16,477 bases of DNA, taken from assembly GCA_002423305.1 (NCBI GenBank), contig DIVI01000117.1, forward strand, positions 1 to 16,477. Direction: 5' to 3'. Origin of the DNA: Methylococcus sp. UBA6136 (GTDB taxonomy: Bacteria > Pseudomonadota > Gammaproteobacteria > Methylococcales > Methylococcaceae). The translations under genes were made by a program, and so were the position numbers. The notes beneath the pieces were generated by a model. It was not told the DNA's origin, did no database searches, and saw nothing but the letters and a program-made list of their open reading frames with translations. Of the stretch, positions 1-9,400 are shown one piece after another; the stretch's first letter is position 1; the number at the start of each line of letters is the position of its first letter.

Positions 1-702
1 TCGAGTTTGTCAAAGCGTGAGAAGACACGGCGAAATCCCTTGAGTCGGCGAAACAGCCGTTCAACCTCATTGCGCTTGCGATACATGGCTTTGTCGTATT
101 CCCATGGATCCAGACGATTGCTCTTGGGAGGTACGACGGGGACATAGCCGAGATCCAGCGCTAATTGGCGTGTGTCGTCGCCTTCATAGGCGCGATCCAT
201 GAGCAGCGGTGTAGGCTCTGCCACCGGCCCAAAATCGATCAGCAGCTGGCGTCCCGCAGGCGCGTCGTGATCTTGGCCGGGGGAGAGCCGGAAGGTGATT
301 GCGCAGCGATCACTCGCGGCAACCAGATGAATTTTGGTGGTCCAGCCACCACGGGATTTGCCGATGGCTTGGGGACCGTTTTTTTTGAGCGCCGGTACCA
401 TCGGGGTGCACCTTGATGATCGTGCTGTCGAGGGAAACAGCTTCAATCTTGACCTGGATGATTTGCCGAGCTTGCATGGCCTCAAAGACCTGATCCAGGA
501 CGCCGCTCTTGGCCCAGCGCATCATGCGGGTGTAGACCGTGTGCCAGGGTCCAAAATGCTCGGGGAGGCCCCGCCATTTGCAGCCCTGTTCGGCGACATA
601 CAGAATGGCATTGAGGACCTGAAGGTTGGAGAGTCGCACATTACCGCGCTGAACCGGGAGGCAGTGGGCGATTTGTTGGTATTGGGTTTCGCTGATTTCC
701 AT
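1..702 (-). CDS. IS5-family DDE transposase, split over two frames, 3' end outside window
   Basis: The first frame runs from ATG 702 to 310 and encodes the N-terminal DUF4096-like part: MEISETQYQQIAHCLP, later CKWRGLPEHFGPWHTVY, then SLDSTIIKVHPDGTGA, which holds the first catalytic Asp. At a run of eight A (minus strand, 386-379) the conserved sequence moves to another frame. From 378 to the window edge I read GPQAIGKSRGGWTTKIHLVA, then LLMDRAYEGDD (second Asp) and KRNEVERLFRRLKGFRRVFS (catalytic Glu), so the DDE triad is present overall. Without a shift, frame 1 ends in unrelated sequence at 310. Joining the halves needs a +1 shift, or a transcript with seven rather than eight A. This may be programmed slippage, as in some IS5-family members, or an inactivating one-base insertion. 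The last residues are cut off at position 1. Confidence 0.87.
379..386 (-). promoter_or_regulatory. A8 slippery run, possible frameshift site of the transposase
   Basis: Eight consecutive A on the minus strand, read in frame as C-AA AAA AAA CGG. The sequence on the far side that resembles IS5-family transposases (AAC GGT CCC CAA, NGPQ) is in the +1 frame. Loss of one A by polymerase slippage would give an in-frame GTGAQKNGPQAIGKS junction. A ribosomal +1 shift from AAA onto AAC would also join the halves. The position, exactly where the two conserved halves meet, is what suggests a role. Confidence 0.5.
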
Positions 703-737
703 GGGCGAATTATACCCGAATAAGTGTTAACAGGCCC

Positions 738-814
738 TAGTAGAGTATGCTTTTTGATGCTCTCCCGCTTTGGTGTTAGCTGACAGTGACCCGCCTAATC
801 AAGTACCTAGACCG
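738..814. other. Short gap between the IS end and the recD stop
   Basis: Seventy-seven bases that presumably are native sequence downstream of the rec operon. I see no open frame and no convincing intrinsic terminator for recD; only a short imperfect stem near a run of five A on the minus strand (about 751-755). Confidence 0.5.
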
Positions 815-2686
815 TCAAGTTTGGCTTTCCTGAAGACGCGCCAACAACCCCGAACGTCGAGATGTCTGCTTACTGATCCCTTCCTTCAATACGGACTCAG
901 GACTCACCAGCAGCACCTCCGAGCGTGCACGGGTGACGGCGGTATAGAGCAGTTCTCGGGTCACCACCCGAGTGCTCACAGCGGGTAAAACCAATGCGAT
1001 TTGCTGAAACTCCGAACCCTGGGACTTGTGTACCGTCATGGCAAAAGCCGTGTCAAGCTCGGGCAACCGTGCCAAAGGGACTGACCGGTATCCATCGCCC
1101 CCTTCTCCCGGAAAATACACCTGCAAGGCGCCGTCATCTCCTCCTGCGAGGGTAATGCCGATATCTCCATTAAAGAGGCGGGTGCTGTAATCATTGCGCA
1201 GCACCATGACGGGCCGACCCGGATACCAGTCAGCTCCGTGCCCGTTATCAAGGACCTGTCCGATTTTCCGGCGAACTGAATCGGCGATGAGTCGATTCAA
1301 TGCATCCAATCCTCTTGTCGTGTTATGGATTGCACACAGCACCCGAAACTGGTTAAAAACATTGAAGATGACATCCAGATCGGTGGCCTCAGTTACCCGA
1401 TCGGGCAAGGCCGCCATATAGTCGGCATAGCCCGCCAGAAGACTTTTCTGTACCGATGCGGAGAGAGGCTCTCCTTCATCGGGCACCCAGGTGATGTTTG
1501 GGGTAAACCCCGACTTTAGCCAGGTTAATGCCGGGGGGACTTGGTCAGGCAGTTCCCCCATCCCCTGGTTGATTCTGGCGGCTAACTCTCCGATGCCAGG
1601 GGCTTCGTGAAAGCGATAGTTCCGGGTAAACCAGACCACAGCATCCTCCAGCGGTGTGGACTGGATGGCCGGGGGAGGCACGATAGCTGCCTGCGGGGTC
1701 TGAGCGAGCCGGGACAACGCCTGGGCTCTGTTGGGAGTCAGGCTGGGATCTGCAGCAATTTCGGCAAAGACGGCTCCAGCCTCCACCGCCGCCAACTGAT
1801 CCTTGTCACCGAGCAGAATCAACCGGGCACCTGCCGGCAGAGCCTCCAGCAGTCGGGAGGCCAATGCCAGATCCAGCATGGAGGCTTCATCCACCACCAG
1901 AAGATCGATCGCCAAAAGATGATCGCGATCATGACGGAACCCGCCCTCAGGTCGCACACCGAGCAACCGATGAAGGGTCCGGGCCTCGCGGGGAAGTTTT
2001 TCTGCCAGATCCGAAGGCAACAGTCCCTCCTCCGTCAGACGAGCGACCTGGCCATGCAAGGCCTCGACCATGCGCGCCGCGGCCTTACCGGTCGGCGCTG
2101 CCAGGGCGATGCGACACTCAGGCTGATCGATCAGAAGGCAAGCAAGCAGTTTGATGACCGTGGTGGTCTTGCCGGTACCCGGCCCACCACTGATGATGGT
2201 CAGTCGGCTCAGCAGGGCCATGCCAGCCGCAAGCTTTTGCCAATCCACCTCCACTTCGCCGGTGTCTGCAAACAGTTCATTCAACAGCGTTGTCGCCTTC
2301 GCTGAAGGGGTGCCCTCGACCGGCCGGGCCAAGGCCCTCAGCGATTCTGCCAAATTACGTTCCAGCTGAAAGTAGCGCTGCAGATAGAGTCGCTCTCCGC
2401 CATCCTGAATCAACGGCAAAACCCCAGTGTTCTCAGGCCGGCAGACCATTCCGGTCGACAGCAAGGTGGCTCGGTCATCTTCCGGCCAGGCGGAAAGGTC
2501 AGCACAAACATGCCCCTCAGTAGTCGCCAGTACCGCCTCCCGGGCGGCTTGCTTAAGCAGTTCCCTTGTCGCGTCATTGGAGTCCGGCTGCGTTTCCTGG
2601 CACCACCGCGCCAGATGCATGGCAAACCGATTCGCTAGGCGCTGACCCGGACTGGGGAGTTGGGGACTTTTCTCAGACATGCTCAT
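815..2686 (-). CDS. recD: Exodeoxyribonuclease V alpha subunit RecD (5'-3' helicase)
   Basis: RecD is the fast 5'-3' SF1B helicase motor of the RecBCD enzyme, which unwinds and degrades DNA from double-strand ends. The 623-aa product is close to the family length (E. coli RecD is 608 aa). Visible motifs are Walker A GGPGTGKT (167-174), motif Ia ALAAPTGKAAARM (195-207), Walker B LLVVDEASMLD (262-272), motif III LILLGDKDQLAAVEAG (289-304), motif IV WFTRNYRF (352-359), and the C-terminal UvrD-like end with AMTVHKSQGSEF (549-560) and LLYTAVTRAR (579-588). All catalytic motifs look intact. The start at 2686 overlaps the recB stop by 14 bases and has no strong Shine-Dalgarno, which suggests translational coupling to recB; a second Met at 2680 is an equally possible start. 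It is the last gene of the operon and lies directly next to an IS. Confidence 0.96.
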   Translation of the reverse strand: MSMSEKSPQLPSPGQRLANRFAMHLARWCQETQPDSNDATRELLKQAAREAVLATTEGHVCADLSAWPEDDRATLLSTGMVCRPENTGVLPLIQDGGERLYLQRYFQLERNLAESLRALARPVEGTPSAKATTLLNELFADTGEVEVDWQKLAAGMALLSRLTIISGGPGTGKTTTVIKLLACLLIDQPECRIALAAPTGKAAARMVEALHGQVARLTEEGLLPSDLAEKLPREARTLHRLLGVRPEGGFRHDRDHLLAIDLLVVDEASMLDLALASRLLEALPAGARLILLGDKDQLAAVEAGAVFAEIAADPSLTPNRAQALSRLAQTPQAAIVPPPAIQSTPLEDAVVWFTRNYRFHEAPGIGELAARINQGMGELPDQVPPALTWLKSGFTPNITWVPDEGEPLSASVQKSLLAGYADYMAALPDRVTEATDLDVIFNVFNQFRVLCAIHNTTRGLDALNRLIADSVRRKIGQVLDNGHGADWYPGRPVMVLRNDYSTRLFNGDIGITLAGGDDGALQVYFPGEGGDGYRSVPLARLPELDTAFAMTVHKSQGSEFQQIALVLPAVSTRVVTRELLYTAVTRARSEVLLVSPESVLKEGISKQTSRRSGLLARLQESQT

Positions 2687-5600
2687 GGGTTTGCAGTAAT
2701 TGTTCGAACGCCATCACGGTCTCCAACGGGGTTCGCTCATAGAGCACGCCGGTCGGAAAGCCGTTATCGTCTTTCCAACCAGGACGCAACCCACGGACAA
2801 AGAGATAGTAGGCCCCGCCAAAATCTCGCTCATAGTCATAGTCAGGGAGCCGAGAGGTCAGAAAGCGATGGAGCGCCAAGGTGTAGACCAGGGACTGAAG
2901 GGAATAGGCATGCTCCCGCATTTCATCCCGGAGTCGTGGCAGGGTGTAGTCCTGGACCGAGTACCCTAGATGATTGGACTTCCAGTCCAGCAGGTAGTAG
3001 CGACCCGCCTGCCGGAACACAAGATCAATGGCGCCATTGAGATACCCCTGAATGTCACGGAAAGATAACCTTGGGACATCGAGCCCCGCATGATTGATCA
3101 GGGCGTTAAGCGGTCGAGCCTCTACCCGGTCCACCCCGAGGGTAAAGCTTAATTCACGCAGTTGATCCGTCCGTGGGACCTGGACCAGGAGGTAGGTGTC
3201 TCCCGCGCCATTGGGAAGAGGCGTGTTAAGGACATTGGCCAAAACACCTTCCATCTGCTCCCTCACCGTTTCAGCCCCGCGCTGGGGGTAGTCCGTTAAC
3301 GCTCGATCGATCGCCGTTGGCCATTGGGTGCTGGCCGCAAAATCGGCATGTTCAAACAGACTGTGTAGACAGTTGCCGGCAAAAGCGCCTTGGGGGAAGT
3401 TCAGGATATCCGACGCATCCAAATCATCCGGCTTGGGCGAACGCTTTTTAGGACTCTGGATATCCTGATCATGATCCGCCCCCTCTTCACCGACCGGTCG
3501 ATGACGGATCATCCCCGAGAAACTGCCCCGATTCCAGGCCTCTTCCATCGTGCGCGAGAACTTTCTGGCGGAGTACTCCAGGTCCGATTTCGGTTTGTCA
3601 AGCTGGGGAATCTGAGCCAACACCGGCAGCGGCTCAATGGACAAACTGGCCTTGACTTCCGCGCCAGGCCCTTGCGTGAGCGAATGCCAAGCCTCAAGGA
3701 TACTTTCCGGAGTTTGCTGATTTTTCTTGGAGTCAATCCAATCTTCCGGAGCCACCCCCTGACCGCAGGCCAACCAGTTGAGCAGGCTTCTTGAGGCCTC
3801 CCCATAGGTCGGTCCATTTCTGCCGGCGTTGCTGTATACCCCTGCAATCAGATAGCTTCGGTAAACGGCCCGGGTCAAGGCCACATACATCAGCCGCACA
3901 GACTCGGCGGCATCCTCGAACCGGATGAGCGACTTGACCGGATCGCTGCCGTAACTGGCCGGATCAAAGTCGATGACACTGCCGTCGACGCCGGGATCGT
4001 AGTACCGGCGAAGATCTGCCTCCCTGGGCTTGCTGTTGCGATAGCCAACCCAGAGGAACGGGCAAAACACGAGGTTATATTCCAGCCCCTTGGATTTGTG
4101 GATGGTGACGATCTTGACCCGTTGGCTATCGGACTCCAACCGTAACTGGGCGCCTTCTCCGCCGGTGGTTTCGATGCGGCAGCCATGCAGCCAGCGCAGC
4201 AAGGCATCGATTCCTTCGTGGGTCTGAGCTGCCGTGGCCAGCAGTTCCCCCAGATGCAGGAGATTGGTAAGGCGCCGCTCACCGGATGGCTGACCGAGCA
4301 GGCGGGATTCCACCCCTTCGTCACGCAGCAGTTGCCGAAACATGACCGGGAAGCCCTTTTTCTCCCAAAGATCCCGATAGCCGGCAAACCGGTCGACCCG
4401 GGCAAAAAAGTCGGCTTCGTCCTGATCCAGCGCATCGAGTGTCTCAGCAGTACCGCCCAGGAGGTCAGTGGCCAGTGCAGCCCGCAGCAGACCGTCTCGC
4501 TTTTCGGCGATGGCGAGCAGAATGCGCTCAAGCTCTTCGGCTTCCAGTGTGGTCCAGACGCTGGCCAAGGATAATTCCACGCAGGCGACTCCCTGGGCCT
4601 CGAGCGTCCGCCGCATCAGCTTGCCCTCCCGATGGCTGCGCACCAGCACGGCGATATCCCCGGCTGTCAGTCCCCTGTCCCCTATCCTGATTTCTTCAGC
4701 CATCCCGGCATTCAGCAATCGGACAATTTCCCCAACGGTCGCATTGGCCGCCAGTTGATTGGCGTCCTCCCGTGTCGGCATCCCGCCTTCATCGGTCCGG
4801 AGGGTCCAGATCTGGAGGTCGGCGCGTTTTTCGCCGCTCGTATCCGTGAGAGGCAACAGAGTGGCCTGTTTTTGGCCCACGCCCACGGGACGGTACTCAA
4901 TGCCTGACTGCAGAAAAGCCGATTCATTGGCCGCGAACAGGACATTGCCCGCCCCGATGAGTCCCGGTACCGAACGTTGATTGCGAGGCAATGAATATTT
5001 GGCATTGGCCAGCTGCTGCGCCGAAAGATAAGTGTGCAGATCTGCGTTGCGGAAGCGATAGATCGCTTGCTTGGGATCGCCTACCAGAAAGAGTGGCAGC
5101 CCTGGCTCACCCTCGGGGACATAAATTTTCCGGAAAATTCCGAACTGCAGGGGATCGGTATCCTGGAACTCATCGATCAGCGCCGCCGGGAACCGCACTC
5201 GCAGCGCCCTGGCCAGTTCATCGCCCTGGTCTGTCACCAAGGCTCGATGCAGATTGGTCAGCATGTCATCGAAGCTGACCACCCGCTGTTGCCGGCGACG
5301 TTGGCGGAGGACGTTCGGCACCTCCGCCACCAGGCGCCGCAGGAGGCGAAGCCGCGCATATTCCAGGGCTTTGTCTTGCGCTTCACAGGCGGCCAACAGC
5401 TTTTCAGCGGCCTCAAAAAAATCATGCTGCGGAGGCGTCATGTTCTTTTTGGTGCCCTGCCCCACCGCCAACTTGTCCTGACGGTAGAGTGAAAGCTTGT
5501 TGTCCTTGATCCGATGATGTCCCCCGGTCGGGTTCATCGAAGCAAACCAGGCTGCCCATTCCTGAAATCCCTGATCAATTCTCTCGGGACTGTAGCTGGT

Positions 5601-6446
5601 TTTTTTCAGACGCTCTTCATCCAGTGCACGATGCAATTCCTCCACGACTGATGAACCGGCATCCGGCTGCCAGATTGCCCGGGTTTCGTGAAATGCGGAC
5701 TCAATCTCCGTCGCATCAGGCAGGGCCATCTGATCAAGATCCTGTGGCCAAATGGGGTCTGCGAGCGGTTGCCCAAGGACTGCCTTCACTATCCCGGCCA
5801 GCTTGGTCGGCGAATCCTTGTGCTTGACCAGGTAATTGGCCAGCATCGGCGTCATGGGCTCGACCGGCGACAAGGACTCTGTGTTGGGAGAGAGCTCGGA
5901 GGGTTCATCGGGAGACATAAGTTCCCCCTGAGGATAGGCAATGTGTCGGCGCCAGAAATCCTGAACGACCTGTTCAAGGCCTTCGCTATCGTCCTCCACC
6001 GCCTCCAGCTGAAACGGTTGGCCGGCAGAAAACGGAGCGTCGCCGAGTGCGCGCTGGCAGAAACCATGAATGGTGAAGATGGCGGCTTCGTCAAAACTCT
6101 CGCGCGCAAGCTTCAGTCGGGCCAGAATCCGCGAATCGTTCCGCCCCTGGCCCTTTAGATGAGTAATCAGGTCGGCAACAAAGGCATCACCGGAATTTTC
6201 CCGCCCCCCCGAAAGGGCATCAATCATCTCGACGATGCGCTTCCTGATACGATCACGGAGTTCCGCCGTCGCCGCCTTGGTAAATGTCACCACCAGAATC
6301 TGACTGACCGACAGTTCGCGCTCGACCAGCAAGCGAAGATAAAGGCCAGAAATATTCCAGGTCTTGCCGGTCCCGGCAGAGGCCTCGATGAGGTTAAGCC
6401 CGTCGAGCGGGCATTGGAGCGGGTTGAGGTCGCTGAAATCACTCAT
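2673..6446 (-). CDS. recB: Exodeoxyribonuclease V beta subunit RecB (3'-5' helicase and nuclease)
   Basis: RecB carries the 3'-5' SF1A helicase and the only nuclease of RecBCD, and loads RecA after Chi. I choose ATG 6446 (MSDFSDLNPLQ, 1257 aa) because GGAGG lies 9 bases upstream and the ATG overlaps the recC stop as ATGAGTGA; the frame is open to an ATG at 6473. Positions from this start: Walker A ASAGTGKT (22-29), motif Ia VVTFTKAATAELRDR (52-66), FTIHGFCQRAL (124-134), Walker B LIDEFQDTD (423-431), VGDPKQAIYRFR (455-466), IVTIHKSKGLEYN (779-791), LMYVALTRA (852-860). The C-terminal nuclease has GNCLHSLFEH (1024-1033), GAIDLVFR with D1141, LLDWKSNHLG with D1154 and K1156, and QSLVY (Q1184, Y1188), matching the E. 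coli metal ligands. An acidic SP-x-E-rich insertion lies near residues 177-201. E. coli RecB is 1180 aa, so this one is somewhat long. Confidence 0.96.
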   Translation of the reverse strand: MSDFSDLNPLQCPLDGLNLIEASAGTGKTWNISGLYLRLLVERELSVSQILVVTFTKAATAELRDRIRKRIVEMIDALSGGRENSGDAFVADLITHLKGQGRNDSRILARLKLARESFDEAAIFTIHGFCQRALGDAPFSAGQPFQLEAVEDDSEGLEQVVQDFWRRHIAYPQGELMSPDEPSELSPNTESLSPVEPMTPMLANYLVKHKDSPTKLAGIVKAVLGQPLADPIWPQDLDQMALPDATEIESAFHETRAIWQPDAGSSVVEELHRALDEERLKKTSYSPERIDQGFQEWAAWFASMNPTGGHHRIKDNKLSLYRQDKLAVGQGTKKNMTPPQHDFFEAAEKLLAACEAQDKALEYARLRLLRRLVAEVPNVLRQRRRQQRVVSFDDMLTNLHRALVTDQGDELARALRVRFPAALIDEFQDTDPLQFGIFRKIYVPEGEPGLPLFLVGDPKQAIYRFRNADLHTYLSAQQLANAKYSLPRNQRSVPGLIGAGNVLFAANESAFLQSGIEYRPVGVGQKQATLLPLTDTSGEKRADLQIWTLRTDEGGMPTREDANQLAANATVGEIVRLLNAGMAEEIRIGDRGLTAGDIAVLVRSHREGKLMRRTLEAQGVACVELSLASVWTTLEAEELERILLAIAEKRDGLLRAALATDLLGGTAETLDALDQDEADFFARVDRFAGYRDLWEKKGFPVMFRQLLRDEGVESRLLGQPSGERRLTNLLHLGELLATAAQTHEGIDALLRWLHGCRIETTGGEGAQLRLESDSQRVKIVTIHKSKGLEYNLVFCPFLWVGYRNSKPREADLRRYYDPGVDGSVIDFDPASYGSDPVKSLIRFEDAAESVRLMYVALTRAVYRSYLIAGVYSNAGRNGPTYGEASRSLLNWLACGQGVAPEDWIDSKKNQQTPESILEAWHSLTQGPGAEVKASLSIEPLPVLAQIPQLDKPKSDLEYSARKFSRTMEEAWNRGSFSGMIRHRPVGEEGADHDQDIQSPKKRSPKPDDLDASDILNFPQGAFAGNCLHSLFEHADFAASTQWPTAIDRALTDYPQRGAETVREQMEGVLANVLNTPLPNGAGDTYLLVQVPRTDQLRELSFTLGVDRVEARPLNALINHAGLDVPRLSFRDIQGYLNGAIDLVFRQAGRYYLLDWKSNHLGYSVQDYTLPRLRDEMREHAYSLQSLVYTLALHRFLTSRLPDYDYERDFGGAYYLFVRGLRPGWKDDNGFPTGVLYERTPLETVMAFEQLLQTHEHV

Positions 6447-9400
6447 CACCATCGTCCTCCGCCACGTCTTCATCCATCACCACCGAGGCCATGAACGGCA
6501 GAAATACTCCCCTGGCACAGCCCTCAAATTCGTCATCCAGTGGATCAGCCACCCCCCGCAAGGCAAGGGCATAGGCGCTACCGGTACTTTCGCCATAGCC
6601 ACTGTAGCCGACCTCCCATTTCTTGCGGGCCGCCTTGATAGCCTTGCCGGCCTCGGCCTCATCCCAGGCTTCGGCGTAAGCCCAGGCGCTCTTGGGGAAG
6701 AAGGGGAGCGGTCGGGTCTGACCTTCGCGATAGAGTGTCACCAGCGCCGAGAGACGTTCCGAGGCATCCGCCACGGGCGGCAATTGATAGCCACCGGTTC
6801 GGGCGATCCAGTGGGTCACCGGATCAACACCGACTGGGGCCAGGGCATTCAGGAAAAGATGCTGGATCCAGCCCCCCAGTCGATCATTCGGACGCAGTTC
6901 GTCATAGCGCCAGCAGACGAGACCCCCGGCTCTCAGTTCCGTCATTTCGCCGACAAGACGCCAGGTTTCACCGTCGATAGCAAAGTCCAGATGGCCCGAC
7001 ACCGGCGCCAGGACGGCACCCTGATGGGCTTCGCGCAATCGTTCCGTAAATTGAGTCAGTTGCCCGAGTTCCTGCTCCAGCAGGCGTTCTCCCAGATAAC
7101 CGGGTGGGTAGGCCCCACAGGCACGGGCCACGGCACGGAGCGATTCGGGATCTACAGTCTCGGCCTTGAGGCTTTGGCGCAACTGGTCCGCGAGTCGCCC
7201 CGGACTGTTCCAGGCAGGCAGGAACAGTTCCTCGTCGACCAGTTCCTCCTCCGCTTCCGCCAACGTAACCTGCAGACGTCGCTGCAGCAGGTACTGACAG
7301 GGATTTCGAAAAAACCGGATCAGATCGTCGAGTGACAGGTCGCGCGCATCCGTCTCGTGTCGGGGGAGGGCTTCAGTGAAGAATCGGCTGCCGGGCAAAC
7401 GGGCGCTTTCGTCTTGTTCTCCCCCCTCCTCCACCCCTGCGTCGGAGTCAGGTTCGGGCAAGTCAACTGCAAGCTGCATCGGTTGGCCCAGTGCGCTGGC
7501 GTACTCCTCCACATAGCTGAACCAGGGGCCGGATGTGTCCCCGGCGGATACTGTGAAATATTTCGGTGAAAAGGCTTGCAGCGGATGGCAGTGCTGCCAG
7601 GGACGATCCTCGCGCCCGGTCCGCGTTACCAGATAATCGGAAAGTTCGGCCAGGAGGATCGATGGCGTCAGTTCGCTGTCGTCACGGATGCTGCGACCGG
7701 TATGACTGAGATTCAGGCGATCACGGGCAGCCAGCACCAGATCCAGAAACAGGTTGCGGTCATCGCGGCCACGCTGGCGGTCACCCAGTTGTGCCGGGCC
7801 CTGCGCCAGCAGGTCGAATTCATCCGGGCGGTTGACCGATGGGAACACCGTATCGTCCAGACCAAGCGCGCAAATGACCCGGTAGGGCAATCCGCGCATG
7901 GGACCCAGTCCGGCAAAGGTCACCCGCCCTTCGGGCGTAGCCCCGCGTGCACTGGCCTCAAGTTGTTCCGTCAATGCCTGAGCGATGACATCGAGGTTCA
8001 GCGGTTCCATCACGCCGGTGTCTTCCAGCACCTTACCCAGACCCTCAATGGCGCGGCGGACTTCGGTGGTGTCATCAAGGGTTTCGCGAGAGGATTCGAA
8101 AAAGCCATCAAGCCAGCGGGAAATTCGTTGGCACCAGTCCTGGCCAGTGACAGTCTGTCTGGCTTCTGCAGCGGCGGCCTCGAGCTCGGCAACGCACTGA
8201 TCAAAGGCACCAAGGGCCAGCGCCGAAGACCCCTCCACCCACCCGGCCGGGAGATGGCCGGCCAGCGGCGTATCCATACCCAGGGTGGCGTAGGCGAGGA
8301 ACAATCGATCCAGTCCCTCGCCAAGGCTCCCGGCGGTCTCGGCAGGGAGATCGAGGCGGGAACGATGGGCGGCATTCAGCCCCCAATGGATATCTGCTTC
8401 TCGCATCCAGCGATGTAACGTCTCCAGATCGTCCGCACTCAGCTTGTAGCGCAAGGCCACCAGAGGGTGGCGCAGCAGGGCAAAGACCTCGCTGGCCTTG
8501 AACCGGGAAGGTAGGAGCGTCAGCAATTCGATCAGTCCCGCCGCGACCGGATTGGCCTTGGCCCGGGGCAACCCGGTCAATGCGATGGGAATCCGACGTT
8601 CCGGCGGGGCCGTCTCGAACACGGCAGTAATCAGGGGTGCCGCGTCCTCCAGGTTCGGCATCACCACCAGCACATCACTTGCCGTGAGGTCTGGACTCCG
8701 GTCGAAGAGGTCCAGTAACTGATCGTGAAGTACCTCCAGTTGGCGCGTCAGGGAATGGCAGACATGAATCTGGATGCTCTGATCATCAGCTTGATACTCG
8801 AATACGGACTCATCAGCCTGCGCCGGGTCGACCAGATCCAGGATGTCGCGCTGAACCCGATGCAGGAGGGTGACCGGGGCTGGCGCCAATTCATCAGGCG
8901 AATAGAGTTCGTCTTCGATTAACGAGGCGCCGGGCAACTCGGCCAGTTGCTGCAACAATCCCTGGGTCTGACGGCCCCACCCCCCCAACAGGGGATTCCC
9001 AACTTCGTGGTATTCCACTTTGCCCTCGGCTTCGAGATGCGCCATTCGTTTAGAGGTAGTGATCTCGTTCCAGAAGTGCCGACAGGGATTGAGGACGTAG
9101 AGATGGATATCCATCATTCGCGACAGCCCAGCCAGGATATTGAGATATAGGGGGGGGATGTCGGGCAGGCAGAACACTGAAACCCGGGGCGGCAGGTCAT
9201 TTGGACGAAGGGTCGTCGTGGCCGAATTCAGCGATTGAAAAAACTTCTCCGCCGGGTGTTCGGAACCGATGTCCATGGCGGCCAGCAAGGCACGCCAGAG
9301 ATCCGCCTGCCAAGCCTGATCCGCCGTGACCGATTCCGGGGCGACGCCAAAAGCCACCGGTTGTCCCGCCGCCCAGGCATTGACCCAGGTTTGTCGGTAG

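Larger units (their letters stand above)
1..737 (-). mobile_element. IS5-family insertion sequence (IS427/IS1031-like), partial at window edge
   Basis: One end of an IS lies at about 737, where the minus strand begins GGGCCTGTTAACACTTATTC just outside the transposase start, as expected for a terminal inverted repeat. The other end is beyond position 1, so neither the second repeat nor a target duplication can be confirmed. The bases just outside (CTAG/TAG, 737-740) are candidates for the duplicated target. The element carries a single transposase in two frames. It sits 77 bases past the recD stop, so recD itself is intact, although the native downstream sequence or terminator of the rec operon may have been displaced. 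Family assignment rests on the transposase; the exact repeat boundary is uncertain by a few bases. Confidence 0.85.

Noticed and set aside
1607..2305. Long plus-strand open frame opposite recD (232 aa)
   Set aside because: It is antisense to well-conserved recD motifs, has a composition typical of a G+C-rich shadow frame and no recognisable domain.
6364..7335. Plus-strand open frame of 323 aa opposite recC, and a similar one at 7576-8418
   Set aside because: Both are frame shadows of recC, which matches its family along its full length.
8664..8671. GCTGGTGG on the minus strand inside recC, identical to the E. coli Chi octamer
   Set aside because: One octamer is expected by chance about once per 33 kb over both strands, and Chi sequences differ between species; no enrichment can be shown here.
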